A stretch of DNA of 61,896 nt, from contig NZ_DRGY01000088.1 in the NCBI RefSeq assembly GCF_011049865.1, forward strand, positions 1 to 61,896. The letters run 5' to 3'. Both the position numbers and the translations under genes were made by a program. This DNA comes from Marinobacter antarcticus (lineage in GTDB: Bacteria > Pseudomonadota > Gammaproteobacteria > Pseudomonadales > Oleiphilaceae). Positions 17,925-29,353 of this stretch are shown in pieces. The notes beneath the pieces are model-generated. The model made no database searches, was not told the DNA's origin, and was given only the letters and a program-made list of their open reading frames with translations. Numbering within the stretch: position 1 is the stretch's first letter; the number at the start of each line of letters is the position of its first letter.

Positions 17925-18668
17925 TCAGACCGGGTTATCGCAATCGATAAACCGGTGACTGAGCCCAAACTCTTTCTCTAACGCCACGCCCAGAGCTTTT
18001 ACACCGTATCGCTCTGTTGCGTGGTGGCCAGCGGCGTAATAATGGATACTGCATTCCCGGGCTACATGGGTGGTTGGCTCAGAGATCTCACCGCTTATAT
18101 AAGCATCCAGGCCGGCATCAAGGGCGGTATTGATAAAGCCCTGTGCTGCGCCTGTGCACCAACCTACCCTTTTGATCTCTGCTTTGCCGTCGCCCACTCT
18201 TAGGGGCTCACGGTGGAGCGCTCTGGCAATGTGCAATCCAAACGTTTCCGGGCTCATCGCTTGCTGGAGCTCACCTTCCCAGACCAGGCCGTTTAGCGGG
18301 CGCGGATTCTCGATGCCGAGAACGTCTGCCAACTGGCGGTTGTTACCGTATTCGGGATGGTCATCCAGTGGGAGATGGTAAGCGACGAGACTGATGTCGT
18401 TGTCTAACAGCCGCTTGAGACGTTCACGCTTCATACCCCGGATACGCTGGTCTTCGCCTTTCCAGAAGTAGCCGTGATGCACGATAACCATGTCAGCGTT
18501 TGCCGCGATGGCCGCTTCGATTAAAGCGCGGGAGGCGGTTACGCCGGTAACGATGGTGTTTACGTCACTTTTACCCTCGACTTGCAGGCCGTTTGGGCAA
18601 TAGTCCTGAAAGCTTTCCGGTTGTAGCCACTCATTTAGCTTTGAAAGAATGCTGTCGCGGGTTGCCAT
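17925..18668 (-). CDS. Nif3-like dinuclear metal centre hexameric protein
   Basis: A 247-residue member of the YbgI/NIF3 family. Key metal-ligand segments are VIVHHGYFWKGED and VAYHLPLDDHPEYGNNRQLA near the middle, and YYAAGHHATERYGVKALG near the C-terminus. The hexameric fold carries two metals per subunit. The molecular function is debated (a GTP cyclohydrolase I type 2 label is widely used). It is about 40 bp downstream of hisC on the same strand. In Pseudomonas relatives the same gene sits at the end of the mla-his block, so the neighbourhood is conserved. Confidence 0.92.
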   Translation of the reverse strand: MATRDSILSKLNEWLQPESFQDYCPNGLQVEGKSDVNTIVTGVTASRALIEAAIAANADMVIVHHGYFWKGEDQRIRGMKRERLKRLLDNDISLVAYHLPLDDHPEYGNNRQLADVLGIENPRPLNGLVWEGELQQAMSPETFGLHIARALHREPLRVGDGKAEIKRVGWCTGAAQGFINTALDAGLDAYISGEISEPTTHVARECSIHYYAAGHHATERYGVKALGVALEKEFGLSHRFIDCDNPV

Positions 18669-18711
18669 ATGATTTTCTCCTTTGCGCCCCGCTCTGCCCG
18701 AATCTTAAAGG

Positions 18712-19764
18712 CTAGATTGATTCGAGGCCCCGGATCAACGCATCATTCTGCTTTGGAGTACCAATCGTAATCCTTAAGAAGTCGCTGATTCTGGGTTTAT
18801 TGAAATGACGGACCATGATGCCCTGCTCTCGGAGAGCTTTTGCTAACGCGTCGCCAGACTTTGCTTCGTGGCGCGCGAAGAGGAAGTTAGCTTTGGAGGG
18901 CAACACTTCAAAATTCATGCCCTCCAGGCTCTTGGTAACTCGCTCCCGCTCGGAAATAACTCCCTCACAGGAATTCCGGAACCAGGCTTCGTCTTCGTAA
19001 GCGGCTTTCGCGCCTGCAAGGGCAAGCCTGTCCAGAGGATAGCTGTTGAAGCTGTTTTTGACACGGTTCAGGGCTTCGATCAAATCCGGATGGCCGATGG
19101 CGAAGCCGACTCGCAAGCCTGCCAGTGAGCGGGCCTTGGAGAGTGTTTGGCTGACTAACAGGTTGGGATACTGATCGACAAGCGTGATGGCGGTTTCGCC
19201 GCCGAAGTCGATGTAAGCCTCGTCAACCACAACGACACGCTCCGGATTGGCCTGGAGGATTGCTTCAACGTGCTCCAAACCAAGATAACGGCCGGTGGGC
19301 GCGTTGGGATTGGGGAAGATGATGCCACCGTTGGGCTGCTTGTAGTCTTCCGGATTGATTTCGAAGCTGTCTGTGAGGGGTACGGTTTTGCCTTCAATTT
19401 TGTAGAGGCCGCAATACACCGGGTAGAAGCTGTATGTTATGTCCGGGAACAGGATAGGCTGGCCGTGCTGGAACAGGGCGTAAAATATGTGCGCCAGAAC
19501 CTCGTCGGAGCCGTTGCCCAGGAAGATCTGTTCAGGCTTTACGCTGTGGTAGCCGGCGATGGTTTGGCGCAGGCTTTCGCCTTCGGGGTCTGGGTACAGG
19601 CGAAGGCTGTCGTTGAGCTCGGCTTGTATGGCTTCGATAACCTTTGGCGAGGGGCCAAACGGGTTTTCATTGGTGTTCAGCTTGACCAGGTTCGCCATTT
19701 TGGGCTGCTCGCCGGGCACGTAAGGAACCAGGCTACTAACCAGCGGACTCCAGAATTTACTCAT
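18712..19764 (-). CDS. hisC: Histidinol-phosphate aminotransferase
   Basis: A PLP-dependent class I/II aminotransferase of 350 residues for histidine biosynthesis: imidazole acetol-phosphate plus glutamate to histidinol-phosphate plus 2-oxoglutarate, in the cytosol. The PLP lysine is Lys210 in [25 protein letters not shown] and [10 protein letters not shown] are the substrate and cofactor loops, and [10 protein letters not shown] holds the aspartate that contacts the pyridine ring. It overlaps the end of hisD by eight bases, so translation is likely coupled. Order on the minus strand is hisG-hisD-hisC. Confidence 0.95.
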   Translation of the reverse strand: MSKFWSPLVSSLVPYVPGEQPKMANLVKLNTNENPFGPSPKVIEAIQAELNDSLRLYPDPEGESLRQTIAGYHSVKPEQIFLGNGSDEVLAHIFYALFQHGQPILFPDITYSFYPVYCGLYKIEGKTVPLTDSFEINPEDYKQPNGGIIFPNPNAPTGRYLGLEHVEAILQANPERVVVVDEAYIDFGGETAITLVDQYPNLLVSQTLSKARSLAGLRVGFAIGHPDLIEALNRVKNSFNSYPLDRLALAGAKAAYEDEAWFRNSCEGVISERERVTKSLEGMNFEVLPSKANFLFARHEAKSGDALAKALREQGIMVRHFNKPRISDFLRITIGTPKQNDALIRGLESI

Positions 19765-21067
19765 GGCTTTTAACCCTGTATTCAGCGGAACGTGCGTGGG
19801 CGGTTAGCCCCTCACCCCTTGCCAGAACTGACGCCACCCGCCCCATTCTGTCGGCGCCTTGGGCGCTGAAACCGATAATGGACGAACGCTTCTGAAAATC
19901 GTAGACACCCAGCGGAGATGAAAACCGGGCTGTTCCGCTGGTGGGCAGCACGTGATTCGGGCCGGCACAGTAGTCGCCCAGCGCTTCCGCTGTGTAACGG
20001 CCGAGAAAGATAGCCCCGGCGTGGCGGATTTCTTCAAGCAGGGCTTCCGGGTCTTCTACCGACAACTCCAGGTGTTCGGGCGCGATACGGTTTGAGACGT
20101 TGGCTGCTTCGCTGAGGTCGGCCACGTGAATCAGAGCCGCTCGATCCGCCATGGAGATGCGGATGATGTCGGCGCGCTCCAGGGTGGGCATCAGTTTGTT
20201 GATGCTGGCTTCCACGGCATCCAGAAACCCAGCGTCAGGGCTGATGAGTATCGATTGGGCCTGTTCGTCATGCTCAGCCTGGGAGAACAGGTCCATGGCG
20301 ATCCAGTCGGGATCGGTTTTGCCGTCGCAAATCACCAGGATTTCTGAGGGCCCGGCGATCATGTCGATGCCGACGGTGCCGAAAACTTCGCGCTTGGCGG
20401 TGGCAACGAAGATGTTGCCCGGGCCGACGATTTTGTCCACCGCCGGAATGGTCTCTGTGCCATAAGCCAAAGCACCAACGGCTTGTGCACCGCCAATCGT
20501 GAACACTCGGTCTACCCCTGCTATCGCGGCAGCGGCCAGCACCAGATCGTTCACCACACCATCCGGAGTGGGCACCACCATGATGATTTCGCCCACGCCG
20601 GCGACTTTCGCGGGAATGGCGTTCATCAGAACGGAAGAAGGATAAGCGGCTTTGCCACCAGGCACATAGAGGCCGGCACGGTCCAGAGGCGTCACCTTCT
20701 GGCCAAGCACCGTGCCGTCTTCGTCCTTATACTGCCAGGATTTCTGATTCTGCCGCTCATGGTAATCACGCACCCGATCAGCCGCCTTCTCAAGCGCCGC
20801 GCGCTGGGTTTCCGGGATGGCTTTCAAGGCTTCCTGCAAACGGCGCTGGCTCATTTCCAGCTCTGCAACACTGGCCACCTTCAGCCGATCAAACTGTTCG
20901 GTGAACTCCAGAACCGCCTGATCACCGCGGGTTTTCACGTCGCGCAGGATATGACGTACCGTCTCGTTCACCTGATGATCAACGCTGTCATCCCACGCCA
21001 GCAGTTTGGCTAGCTCGCTGTCGAAGTCACTCTGGGAGGCGTTCAATCGTTTGATGCTGACGGTCAT
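19757..21067 (-). CDS. hisD: Histidinol dehydrogenase
   Basis: A zinc- and NAD-dependent enzyme of 436 residues that oxidises L-histidinol to L-histidine through histidinal, the last two steps of the pathway. Seen motifs: [35 protein letters not shown] (motif GGAQAVGA), [38 protein letters not shown] with the zinc-binding Gln/His pair, and [15 protein letters not shown]. Length is normal. It lies between hisG (29 bp upstream) and hisC (overlapping), consistent with one operon. Confidence 0.96.
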   Translation of the reverse strand: MTVSIKRLNASQSDFDSELAKLLAWDDSVDHQVNETVRHILRDVKTRGDQAVLEFTEQFDRLKVASVAELEMSQRRLQEALKAIPETQRAALEKAADRVRDYHERQNQKSWQYKDEDGTVLGQKVTPLDRAGLYVPGGKAAYPSSVLMNAIPAKVAGVGEIIMVVPTPDGVVNDLVLAAAAIAGVDRVFTIGGAQAVGALAYGTETIPAVDKIVGPGNIFVATAKREVFGTVGIDMIAGPSEILVICDGKTDPDWIAMDLFSQAEHDEQAQSILISPDAGFLDAVEASINKLMPTLERADIIRISMADRAALIHVADLSEAANVSNRIAPEHLELSVEDPEALLEEIRHAGAIFLGRYTAEALGDYCAGPNHVLPTSGTARFSSPLGVYDFQKRSSIIGFSAQGADRMGRVASVLARGEGLTAHARSAEYRVKSHE

Positions 21068-21096
21068 TTCTCAAATCCTGCTTTGGATTACACACA

Positions 21097-21735
21097 TTAT
21101 CTGCGTTTTTCGACGGCGGCCGCCATCTTCTCAATGATGGGGTTGATCCGCTCGTGTTTCATCTTCATGGAGGCGCGATTCACAACCAGTCGGGTGCTGA
21201 TGTGGTCGATCAACTCACGTGCTTCAAGGCCGTTGGCCTTCAACGTATTGCCGGTATCCACGATATCAACAATCTCATCGGCCAGGCCGAGAATCGGCGC
21301 CAACTCCATTGCACCATACAGCTTGATAATATCGGCCTGCCGCCCTTGGGCGGCGTAATACCGGCGAGCCATGTTGACAAACTTGGTGGCTACCCGGATA
21401 CGCCCGGCCGGTGGTGTTTCGCCCTTGGGGCCCGCGGTCATCAAACGGCAGCGGGCGATGTTCAGGTCCAAAGGCTCGTATAGCCCTTCCCCGCCGTGTT
21501 CCATCAGCACGTCCTTACCGGTTACGCCCAAATCGGCACCGCCATACTGTACATACGTCGGCACGTCGGTTGCGCGCAGAATAAGCACTCGCACGTCCGG
21601 ATCGGTCGTAGGAAACACCAGCTTGCGGGATTTCTTGACGTCGTCAATCAGCTCAATCCCGGCGTCTGCAAGCAGTGGCAGGGTTTCTTCAAGGATTCGT
21701 CCCTTCGACAAAGCAATGGTTATGGATTGTGGCAT
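21097..21735 (-). CDS. hisG: ATP phosphoribosyltransferase, short form HisG
   Basis: First enzyme of histidine synthesis: ATP plus PRPP to phosphoribosyl-ATP. ATG 21735 gives 212 residues beginning [20 protein letters not shown]; the frame extends upstream to 21816 but would overlap murA and is not needed. The PRPP loop [15 protein letters not shown] and [13 protein letters not shown] are present. The protein stops before the C-terminal regulatory domain of the long form, so it is the HisG-S type that needs HisZ for activity and feedback control. hisZ is not in the window. murA lies 28 bp upstream on the same strand. Confidence 0.95.
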   Translation of the reverse strand: MPQSITIALSKGRILEETLPLLADAGIELIDDVKKSRKLVFPTTDPDVRVLILRATDVPTYVQYGGADLGVTGKDVLMEHGGEGLYEPLDLNIARCRLMTAGPKGETPPAGRIRVATKFVNMARRYYAAQGRQADIIKLYGAMELAPILGLADEIVDIVDTGNTLKANGLEARELIDHISTRLVVNRASMKMKHERINPIIEKMAAAVEKRR

Positions 21736-21763
21736 GCGTCCTTCGGTTCCCCGTTTGTGTCTG

Positions 21764-23297
<1,534 letters not shown>

Positions 23298-23321
23298 AGT
23301 AGATCCTTGGGTTTTATAAAA

Positions 23322-23681
23322 TTAAGGGCGGGATTGTAACCAATCCTCGAGGTTGCTCAAAGCCGCAAGAGAAACGAGGCGGCCTGGCGCCTCTCTGAAA
23401 GACAATGCAACACCCTGTTTTTCAGCCAGGCGGCTCCAGCACAAAAGCATGGAGAGCACCACACTGTGGGTTGTGGACAAGCCTTCCAGATCAACCACCA
23501 AGCGGTCGCTAACCGTTTTAATCAGCCGCTCGCCCTCGGCCCGCAGCGCTATCACTGTGTGGGCGTCGATTGCACCAGACACCCAGAGCACGCCTTCTTT
23601 CAATTCAACCGTCGGGGCTGATAGGGCTGATGGCTTTAACGGGGCTGAGGGCTCTGTCGAGCGCGCGGCGTTTGCACTCAT
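23322..23681 (-). CDS. mlaB: MlaB, STAS-domain subunit of the Mla phospholipid transporter
   Basis: A 119-residue STAS protein (LKEGVLWVSGAIDAHTVIAL near residues 27-46; LVVDLEGLSTTHSVVLSMLLCW in the middle, with the Thr-Thr/Ser helix-start motif). MlaB binds MlaF in the inner-membrane MlaFEDB ABC complex and is needed for its stability and ATPase activity. It overlaps the end of mlaC by four bases. The N-terminal 25 residues are Ala/Ser/Pro-rich and probably disordered. Confidence 0.88.
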   Translation of the reverse strand: MSANAARSTEPSAPLKPSALSAPTVELKEGVLWVSGAIDAHTVIALRAEGERLIKTVSDRLVVDLEGLSTTHSVVLSMLLCWSRLAEKQGVALSFREAPGRLVSLAALSNLEDWLQSRP

Positions 23682-24331
23682 GATTTGTTCGCTTCATCTT
23701 CCAGCTTGAGAGATTTTACCGCATCGGTCCAGCCGTCAATGACCGCTTGGACTTGCCCGCGATTGGCTTCCATTTCCTGGGTGAAACGATCCCGGAATGA
23801 AAGGCCAATGTTAACGCCTTCCACAATCACATTCTCCATCATCCAACTGCCGCCTTCCTTGCGGTACATGGAATAGGTAACCGCATGGCGATTTCCGGAG
23901 GCAGTAATAACCTCCATGGCAACAGACGCGCGGTTGTCATCCTGCGGGTTGATGGTCGCGTCATTGACCTTTATCTTGAAATCTTCTGCGCTTACCAGTG
24001 CCTGAGCATAACTGTCGAACAGGCTGCGCTTGAACTTGGTGACGAACTCATCCCGCTGCTCAGGAGTTGTCTGGCGTGCATAGCGGCCCATGACGCGGGC
24101 CGCGATACGGCGAAAATCGACAAAACCTTCCAGCGCATCGTCCATGCTCTGGTAAAACGCATCGGGATCGCGATCATAAAGCCCCTTTTCATTATTGAGC
24201 TGATCCACCAATTGCTGGGTGTTTTCGTTTACGTATTGCTTCAAGTCGTCTTCCGGACCCGCCTGAACCGATGCCACGCACGCTGCCATGAGGGTTATCG
24301 CGAGAAAAAACCGTTTCGTTAACGCAATCAT
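23678..24331 (-). CDS. mlaC: MlaC, periplasmic phospholipid-binding protein
   Basis: A 217-residue periplasmic protein of the Ttg2D/MlaC family. It has a signal peptide (FFLAITLMAACVASVQAG), then FVDFRRIAARVMGRYARQTTPEQRDEF (motif RIAARVMGRYAR), VTYSMYRKEGGSWMMENVIVEGVN (motif WMMENVIVEGVN) and SFRDRF. It shuttles phospholipid between the outer-membrane MlaA complex and MlaFEDB. The gene is 40 bp downstream of mlaD and overlaps mlaB. Confidence 0.95.
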   Translation of the reverse strand: MIALTKRFFLAITLMAACVASVQAGPEDDLKQYVNENTQQLVDQLNNEKGLYDRDPDAFYQSMDDALEGFVDFRRIAARVMGRYARQTTPEQRDEFVTKFKRSLFDSYAQALVSAEDFKIKVNDATINPQDDNRASVAMEVITASGNRHAVTYSMYRKEGGSWMMENVIVEGVNIGLSFRDRFTQEMEANRGQVQAVIDGWTDAVKSLKLEDEANKS

Positions 24332-24370
24332 CTGAGTTCTCCTGTTCTGTCACGTAGCCGTTTGGCCGGC

Positions 24371-24820
24371 TTACTTGCCAGACGCAAAGTTGCTGATCAG
24401 CCGCTCGATATTCATCGCCGACTGGGTAGAGTAAAACGTATCGCCGGGTTTGAGAGAGTCCATTTCTCCACCGATGGATATATCTATGTACTGCTCACCC
24501 AGCAGTCCGGATGTACGTATTACTGCAGCGCTGTCGGCTGGAATATTGTCCACGTCGCCCTGAATGGACATGGCAACACGAGCCTGGAACGTTTTCTTGT
24601 CCAGGGTAATGGAATCGATGCTGCCCACCGTAACGCCTGCCATAGACACCCTGCCTCTGGGTGTAATGCCGCCGGTGTCGTTAAAATTCGCGTAAACCGT
24701 GTAGGTACTCTCGGCTGATTTCGGAGACAGCCCGCTCACTTGAAGCGCCAGAAACATTAGCGCCGCCAGACCTGCGAGCATAAACAGACCCACTGTGATG
24801 TTCGTTGTTCGTTGTGTCAT
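24371..24820 (-). CDS. mlaD: MlaD, MCE-domain substrate-binding subunit
   Basis: Inner-membrane anchored periplasmic MCE protein. ATG 24820 gives 149 residues starting MTQRTTNITVGLFMLAGLAALMF, whose hydrophobic stretch is the anchor helix; the frame extends nine codons upstream but without need. The MCE domain shows FNDTGGITPRGRVSMAGVTVG and SGLLGEQYIDISIGG. The protein is short compared with E. coli MlaD (183), as in pseudomonads. It forms a hexameric ring that passes lipids between MlaC and MlaE. Confidence 0.94.
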   Translation of the reverse strand: MTQRTTNITVGLFMLAGLAALMFLALQVSGLSPKSAESTYTVYANFNDTGGITPRGRVSMAGVTVGSIDSITLDKKTFQARVAMSIQGDVDNIPADSAAVIRTSGLLGEQYIDISIGGEMDSLKPGDTFYSTQSAMNIERLISNFASGK

Positions 24821-24854
24821 TGCCGACTCCCGGTGTCGTCTCGTCAATCGTTAA

Positions 24855-25637
24855 TCAAAAGTTGCCGAACATTACGGCGGTCAGCACAAAATCCAGCCCC
24901 AACACGGCCAGCGAGGAATACACCACGGTTTTCGTTGTAGCCGAGCTGATGCCTGCCGATGTGGGTACACAATCGTAGCCCTGATAAACCGCAATCCAAG
25001 CGCAGACAAAACCGAATACAACGCTTTTGATCACGCCGTTAACCACGTCGTCCCAGAAATCCACAGAGGCCTGCATATTACCCCAATATGAGCCTTCAAA
25101 AACGCCCAGCCACTCTACACCTACCAGCATGCCGCCCCAGATGCCCACTACCGAGAAGATAATGGCCAGCATCGGCATGGCCAGAAAGCTCGCCCAGAGC
25201 CTGGGAGCGATAACGCGGCGCAAGGGATCCACGCCCATCATTTCCATGCTGGACAGTTGCTCGGTCGCTTTCATCAGACCAATCTCGGCTGTGAGCGCGG
25301 AGCCTGCACGTCCCGCGAACAGCAGAGCCGTCACAACCGGCCCAAGCTCGCGCACCAGGGTAAGCGCAATCATCTGTCCGATCGCAGATTCGGAACCAAA
25401 ATCGCTTAAAATGGTGTAACCCTGAAGGCCCAACACCATGCCTATGAACAACCCGGACACCACGACAATGGCCAGTGACAACACGCCAACGGAGTACAAC
25501 TGTTTCAATAGAAGCGGAAAACCGGTTGCGGGGCGTGGAACGCCTGACAGCACGCCCGCCAGGAAACGGCCGGCACGACCAAACGAAATAACAAGCTCAA
25601 TACTGCTGCGCCCAAGCGACGCAATCTGGTCGATCAC
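24855..25637 (-). CDS. mlaE: MlaE, permease subunit of the phospholipid transporter
   Basis: A 260-residue inner-membrane permease. It begins with an interfacial amphipathic segment (residues 1-40) and has about five transmembrane helices; signature stretches are [43 protein letters not shown] (motif [15 protein letters not shown]) and [15 protein letters not shown], the EQ-loop that couples to the ATPase. The start overlaps the end of mlaF by four bases (ATGA), which indicates coupling. Confidence 0.96.
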   Translation of the reverse strand: MIDQIASLGRSSIELVISFGRAGRFLAGVLSGVPRPATGFPLLLKQLYSVGVLSLAIVVVSGLFIGMVLGLQGYTILSDFGSESAIGQMIALTLVRELGPVVTALLFAGRAGSALTAEIGLMKATEQLSSMEMMGVDPLRRVIAPRLWASFLAMPMLAIIFSVVGIWGGMLVGVEWLGVFEGSYWGNMQASVDFWDDVVNGVIKSVVFGFVCAWIAVYQGYDCVPTSAGISSATTKTVVYSSLAVLGLDFVLTAVMFGNF

Positions 25638-26446
25638 AAAACATCCCCCGCCAGCCCGAAATCTTCTGCCGCCGCCGAAGACGGATAGTGAAACGGCACC
25701 GGGCCGTCCGGGTGCCCCTGCAAGAACTGCTGCACCTGTTCGGAAGGATGATTCTGCAGCTCAGCGGGTGTGCCTGCACCAATCACCTTCCCGTCTGCAA
25801 TGATGCAGGCATAGTGACAGATGCTCAGAGATTCTTTCACATCGTGGGAAACCAGCACGCTGGTAAGGCCCATCGAGCTGTTCAAATCGCGGATCAGTTT
25901 GACAAGCACACCCATGGCGATCGGATCCTGGCCGGTGAACGGCTCGTCGTACAGGATCAACTCAGGATCCAGAGCAATACTGCGGGCAAGAGCCACACGC
26001 CGGGTCATGCCGCCGGACAGTTCGGAGGGCATCAGCTGGCGGGCTCCTCGCAGGCCAACGGCCTCGAGCTTCATCAGCACTATGTCGTGAATCATGTCTT
26101 CCGGCAGCTTTGTATGCACTCGCATCGGGAAAGCCACGTTTTCAAATACGCTCAAATCGGTAAACAGCGCACCGCTCTGAAAAAGCATGCCCATTTTTGT
26201 TCGCAGTGCGTAGAGCGCCTTGCGGCGAAGTGCCGGAACTGAGTGACCATCCACCGTGATATCGCCGGCGTCTGGCTGAAGCTGGCCGCCGATCAAACGC
26301 AGCAGCGTGGTTTTACCGGTGCCGCTGGGGCCCATAATGGCGGTGATTTTCCCGCGGGGGATCTCCATGGACACACCGTCGAAAATACGGCGACCAGAGC
26401 GGGAAAATACAACGTCTTTCAGTGAAATGTACGAGCTCAAACCCAT
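25634..26446 (-). CDS. mlaF: MlaF, ATPase subunit of the phospholipid transporter
   Basis: A 270-residue ABC ATPase. Walker [11 protein letters not shown]-loop [17 protein letters not shown], signature [14 protein letters not shown], Walker [14 protein letters not shown] and the switch His in LVSHD are all present. Members have the C-terminal extension that contacts MlaB. It is the first gene of mlaFEDCB-ibaG-murA-hisGDC on the minus strand, facing divergently away from kdsD. Confidence 0.96.
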   Translation of the reverse strand: MGLSSYISLKDVVFSRSGRRIFDGVSMEIPRGKITAIMGPSGTGKTTLLRLIGGQLQPDAGDITVDGHSVPALRRKALYALRTKMGMLFQSGALFTDLSVFENVAFPMRVHTKLPEDMIHDIVLMKLEAVGLRGARQLMPSELSGGMTRRVALARSIALDPELILYDEPFTGQDPIAMGVLVKLIRDLNSSMGLTSVLVSHDVKESLSICHYACIIADGKVIGAGTPAELQNHPSEQVQQFLQGHPDGPVPFHYPSSAAAEDFGLAGDVL

Positions 26447-26561
26447 AGTCCTTACCTTTCAGCTCACAGCCTTTAGCGCTCAGTCTACAACCCTTAGCGT
26501 TCAGCGAGGGGCTACATTAAGTCAAGGAGCCCACAAGCTCAATCATTGGTTCCGAAAGAAA

Positions 26562-26570
26562 TGTTATACT
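26562..26570 (+). promoter_or_regulatory. Extended -10 promoter for the kdsD operon
   Basis: TGTTATACT (TG-N-TATACT) is an extended -10 about 70 bp before kdsD. No strong -35 is visible. It lies in the divergent mlaF/kdsD region, which also holds three loose repeats of the form CCTTTAGCGCTCAG between 26455 and 26504. Confidence 0.45.
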
Positions 26571-26639
26571 TTTCCGATCTGATCGCAATCCCGTCTTTTC
26601 AACCAGAAAGCATCAACGAGAACGCAGGTCCTTTGCCCG

Positions 26640-27620
26640 ATGACTGAACTGAAAACATACGACTTCCGGAACTCCGCACGCAACGCCATTCGCATTGAGC
26701 GAGACGCCATCAGCGCCTTGGAAAACCGCATCGATGACCACTTCATACGTGCCTGCGAAGTCATCATGGCCTGCCGGGGGCGCGTGGTTGTGACCGGCAT
26801 GGGGAAATCCGGTCACATCGGCCACAAAATTGCGGCCACGTTGGCAAGCACCGGAACGCCTGCGTTCTTTGTTCACCCTGGAGAAGCCAGCCACGGTGAC
26901 ATGGGTATGATTACCAGCCAGGATGTGGTTATTGCCATTTCCAACAGCGGCAATACCAGCGAGGTGGTTACCATTCTGCCACTTATCAAGCGCATGGGGG
27001 TGCCGCTTATCAGCATGACCGGAAACCCGGCCTCTACCCTGGCAACCGAGGCGGTGGCAAACCTGGATGTAAGTGTTGAGGCCGAAGCTTGCCCGCTGGG
27101 CCTGGCACCCACCTCCAGCACAACAGCCACCCTGGTGATGGGCGACGCTCTGGCCGTGGCCTTGCTGGAAGCCCGAGGCTTCAGCGCCGAAGATTTTGCG
27201 TTCTCACACCCCGGCGGCAACCTGGGGCGCAAACTTCTGTTGCGCGTATCCGACATTATGCACACCGGCGACCGCATACCCATGGTCAATGAAGACACCA
27301 CCCTTAGCGGCGCGTTGCTGGAAATCTCCCGGAAAGGGCTGGGCATGACCACCATCGTCGACGCCACGGGCACCATGACGGGCATTTTTACGGATGGCGA
27401 TCTGCGTCGCACCCTCGACAAATCCGTTGATGTGCACACCACCCCCATGCGGGATGTCATGACCCGCGACGGAAGAACCATTCAGCTTGATCAACTGGCC
27501 GCAGAAGCGCTCAACATTATGGAAGGCCTGAAGATAAGCGCGCTGCCGGTTGTTGACGCCAAAGGCACCCTCGTCGGTGCAATCAACATGCACGACCTGC
27601 TCCGCGCTGGGGTGATGTAG
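26640..27620 (+). CDS. kdsD: Arabinose-5-phosphate isomerase
   Basis: Converts ribulose 5-phosphate to arabinose 5-phosphate, the first step of Kdo synthesis for lipopolysaccharide. The 326-residue protein has a SIS domain (about 35-175; GMGKSGHIGHKIAATLASTG, motif GMGKSGHIG; HPGEASHGDMGM; SNSGNTSEV) and two CBS domains (about 205-325; MHTGDRIPMV, MTRDGRTIQLDQLA). It leads the kdsD-kdsC-lptCAB cluster; its stop overlaps the kdsC start by one base. Confidence 0.96.
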   Translation: MTELKTYDFRNSARNAIRIERDAISALENRIDDHFIRACEVIMACRGRVVVTGMGKSGHIGHKIAATLASTGTPAFFVHPGEASHGDMGMITSQDVVIAISNSGNTSEVVTILPLIKRMGVPLISMTGNPASTLATEAVANLDVSVEAEACPLGLAPTSSTTATLVMGDALAVALLEARGFSAEDFAFSHPGGNLGRKLLLRVSDIMHTGDRIPMVNEDTTLSGALLEISRKGLGMTTIVDATGTMTGIFTDGDLRRTLDKSVDVHTTPMRDVMTRDGRTIQLDQLAAEALNIMEGLKISALPVVDAKGTLVGAINMHDLLRAGVM

Positions 27621-28183
27621 TGACAGATCTGAAAAACCCACTGGCAGGTGCCTGGCCAGAAGCCCTTCTGGCAAAAGCCGCGCGTATCAAACTGGTGGCG
27701 CTGGACGTTGATGGCGTTATGACGGACGGCACGATTTACTTCAGCGCCGAAGGTGATGAACTAAAAGCCTTCAACATTCTGGACGGCTTGGGCCTGAAGC
27801 AGATCATGGCAGCCGGTATCAGCGTCGCCGTCATTACTGGCCGCAGCTCGCCGCTTACTGAAAAACGCATGAGCGATCTCGGAATTTCACAACTGATGCA
27901 GGGGCGCGAAGATAAAAAGGTCGCGCTGCAAGAGTTGGTGAGCACACTCGACATCTTGCCGGAAGTCATCGCTTACATGGGCGACGATTTGCCAGATTTA
28001 CCCGCCATTCGTTACGCCGGCTTGGGGGTTACGGTTCCGAACGGTTACTGGCTGGTGCAAGAGCATGCGGATCATTGCACCCGGGCGGCAGGCGGCAGAG
28101 GCGCGGTTCGAGAGCTTTGTGACTTGCTGCTGACGGCCGGAGGCCATATGAACACAGCATTGACGCCTTACCTGGAGCCATAA
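27620..28183 (+). CDS. kdsC: 3-deoxy-D-manno-octulosonate 8-phosphate phosphatase
   Basis: HAD-family phosphatase that releases phosphate from Kdo-8-P. The 187-residue protein has the HAD nucleophile motif LDVDGVMTDG (DxD), SVAVITGRSS (motif II), Lys in DKK, and MGDDLPDLPA (motif IV). It starts with GTG 27620 in the TAGTG overlap with kdsD and is coupled to it. Near the C-terminus VPNGYWLV replaces the more usual VADAHP-like stretch, a variant within family range. It is followed two bases later by lptC. Confidence 0.95.
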   Translation: MTDLKNPLAGAWPEALLAKAARIKLVALDVDGVMTDGTIYFSAEGDELKAFNILDGLGLKQIMAAGISVAVITGRSSPLTEKRMSDLGISQLMQGREDKKVALQELVSTLDILPEVIAYMGDDLPDLPAIRYAGLGVTVPNGYWLVQEHADHCTRAAGGRGAVRELCDLLLTAGGHMNTALTPYLEP

Positions 28184-28185
28184 CC

Positions 28186-28806
28186 ATGGCACAAAACGGA
28201 AAAAACGGCCTGGTGTCTACGCTCACCATGGCAAACAGACCCAAGCTTCGCATGCTGGCGCTTGCAGCGACCCTTACGGCCACGGTTTTCCTGCTTTGGC
28301 AAAGTGACGAAGCGCCACTCAATCGTGACCGCGAAGCCCAACAACTTCGGGGTGAAGCAGAGCCCGACGGCTTTGTCGTTAACGGTAGCTACACTTCTTA
28401 CGACGAAACCGGCCACCGCAAGATCGTTTTCACAAGCCCGCGTATCGAACAATTCGAAGACGAAAACCTGGCCATCATGGAATCGCCTAATGCAGAATTA
28501 TTCAGCGCAACCGGAGACGAACCCTGGCTTCTGGAAGCCGAGAATGGCAGGCTTTTGCGGAACGAAGACATACTGAACCTCAGTGGCAACGTTCGCGTGT
28601 TGCGAACCATTGGGGATCGCGAAGCGACGCTGGTAACCGAGACCCTGACCCTGGACAACAATCAGGGTATTGTTTACACCGACGACCCGGTAAAAATAAC
28701 TGACAGCCTTGGCATTACCCGGGCTACGGGCATGAAAGCCTGGATTGATAAACGCATTCTGGAACTCAACTCCCAGGTAGAAGGACGCTATGAAACCGTC
28801 AGATAA
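28186..28806 (+). CDS. lptC: LPS export protein LptC
   Basis: A 206-residue bitopic inner-membrane protein. A transmembrane helix near residues 25-42 (LALAATLTATVFLLWQ) is followed by a periplasmic beta-jellyroll with the LptC features YTSYDETGHRKIVFTSPRIEQF (motif TSPRIEQF), LLRNEDILNLSGNVRV and GIVYTDDPVKITD. LptC links the LptB2FG ABC transporter to the LptA bridge. It overlaps the start of lptA by 17 bases. Confidence 0.93.
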   Translation: MAQNGKNGLVSTLTMANRPKLRMLALAATLTATVFLLWQSDEAPLNRDREAQQLRGEAEPDGFVVNGSYTSYDETGHRKIVFTSPRIEQFEDENLAIMESPNAELFSATGDEPWLLEAENGRLLRNEDILNLSGNVRVLRTIGDREATLVTETLTLDNNQGIVYTDDPVKITDSLGITRATGMKAWIDKRILELNSQVEGRYETVR

Positions 28807-29326
28807 CGTAATGCGCAAGGTGCTGGCCATCACTCTGACTGCAAGCCTTGCCGGCCCGGCTCTGGCGTTTGATCTTAATTCAGACGTCCCCATTACGGTC
28901 AGCGCAGACAGCGCTCGCCTTGACGATGGCAAGGGCATTGCCACCTACACCGGAGCCGTCGAACTGGTTCAGGGGAAAACCCGCCTGACAGCGGAACAGG
29001 TCGTTCTTTACCGCAACGCCCAGGGTCTTAATCGTATTGAGGCCGAGGGCTCACCTGCCCGTTACAAGCAGCCGGTTACCAACGGCGAAGGTGAAACGGA
29101 TGCCAAAGCGCAAACCATCACGTGGTCAGCTTCGGATAAGCAGCTCACCTTTGAACGGGAGGCTGTTATTAAGCAGAATGGCAACGTATTCCGCGGTGAT
29201 ATCATCCATTACGACACCGAGCGTCGGGTGGTCACCGCTGAGGGAAGCAAAGATACCGGCTCTGGCCCAGGGCGCGTTGAGATGGTTATCCAGCCGCGCA
29301 GCGGCACCATTAATGGCAACCCGTAA
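28790..29326 (+). CDS. lptA: LPS transport periplasmic protein LptA
   Basis: A 178-residue periplasmic bridge protein. It has a signal peptide (VLAITLTASLAGPALAF), then the OstA/LptA jellyroll: DVPITVSADSARLDDGKGIATYTG (motif VSADSARL), VELVQGKTRLTAEQVVLY and FEREAVIKQNGNVFRGDIIHYD (motif NVFRGDIIHYD). It carries lipopolysaccharide across the periplasm between LptC and LptD. The gene overlaps lptC and is 27 bp from lptB. Confidence 0.94.
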   Translation: MKPSDNVMRKVLAITLTASLAGPALAFDLNSDVPITVSADSARLDDGKGIATYTGAVELVQGKTRLTAEQVVLYRNAQGLNRIEAEGSPARYKQPVTNGEGETDAKAQTITWSASDKQLTFEREAVIKQNGNVFRGDIIHYDTERRVVTAEGSKDTGSGPGRVEMVIQPRSGTINGNP

Positions 29327-29353
29327 CACCGAACAGCAAACAACAGGAATCCG

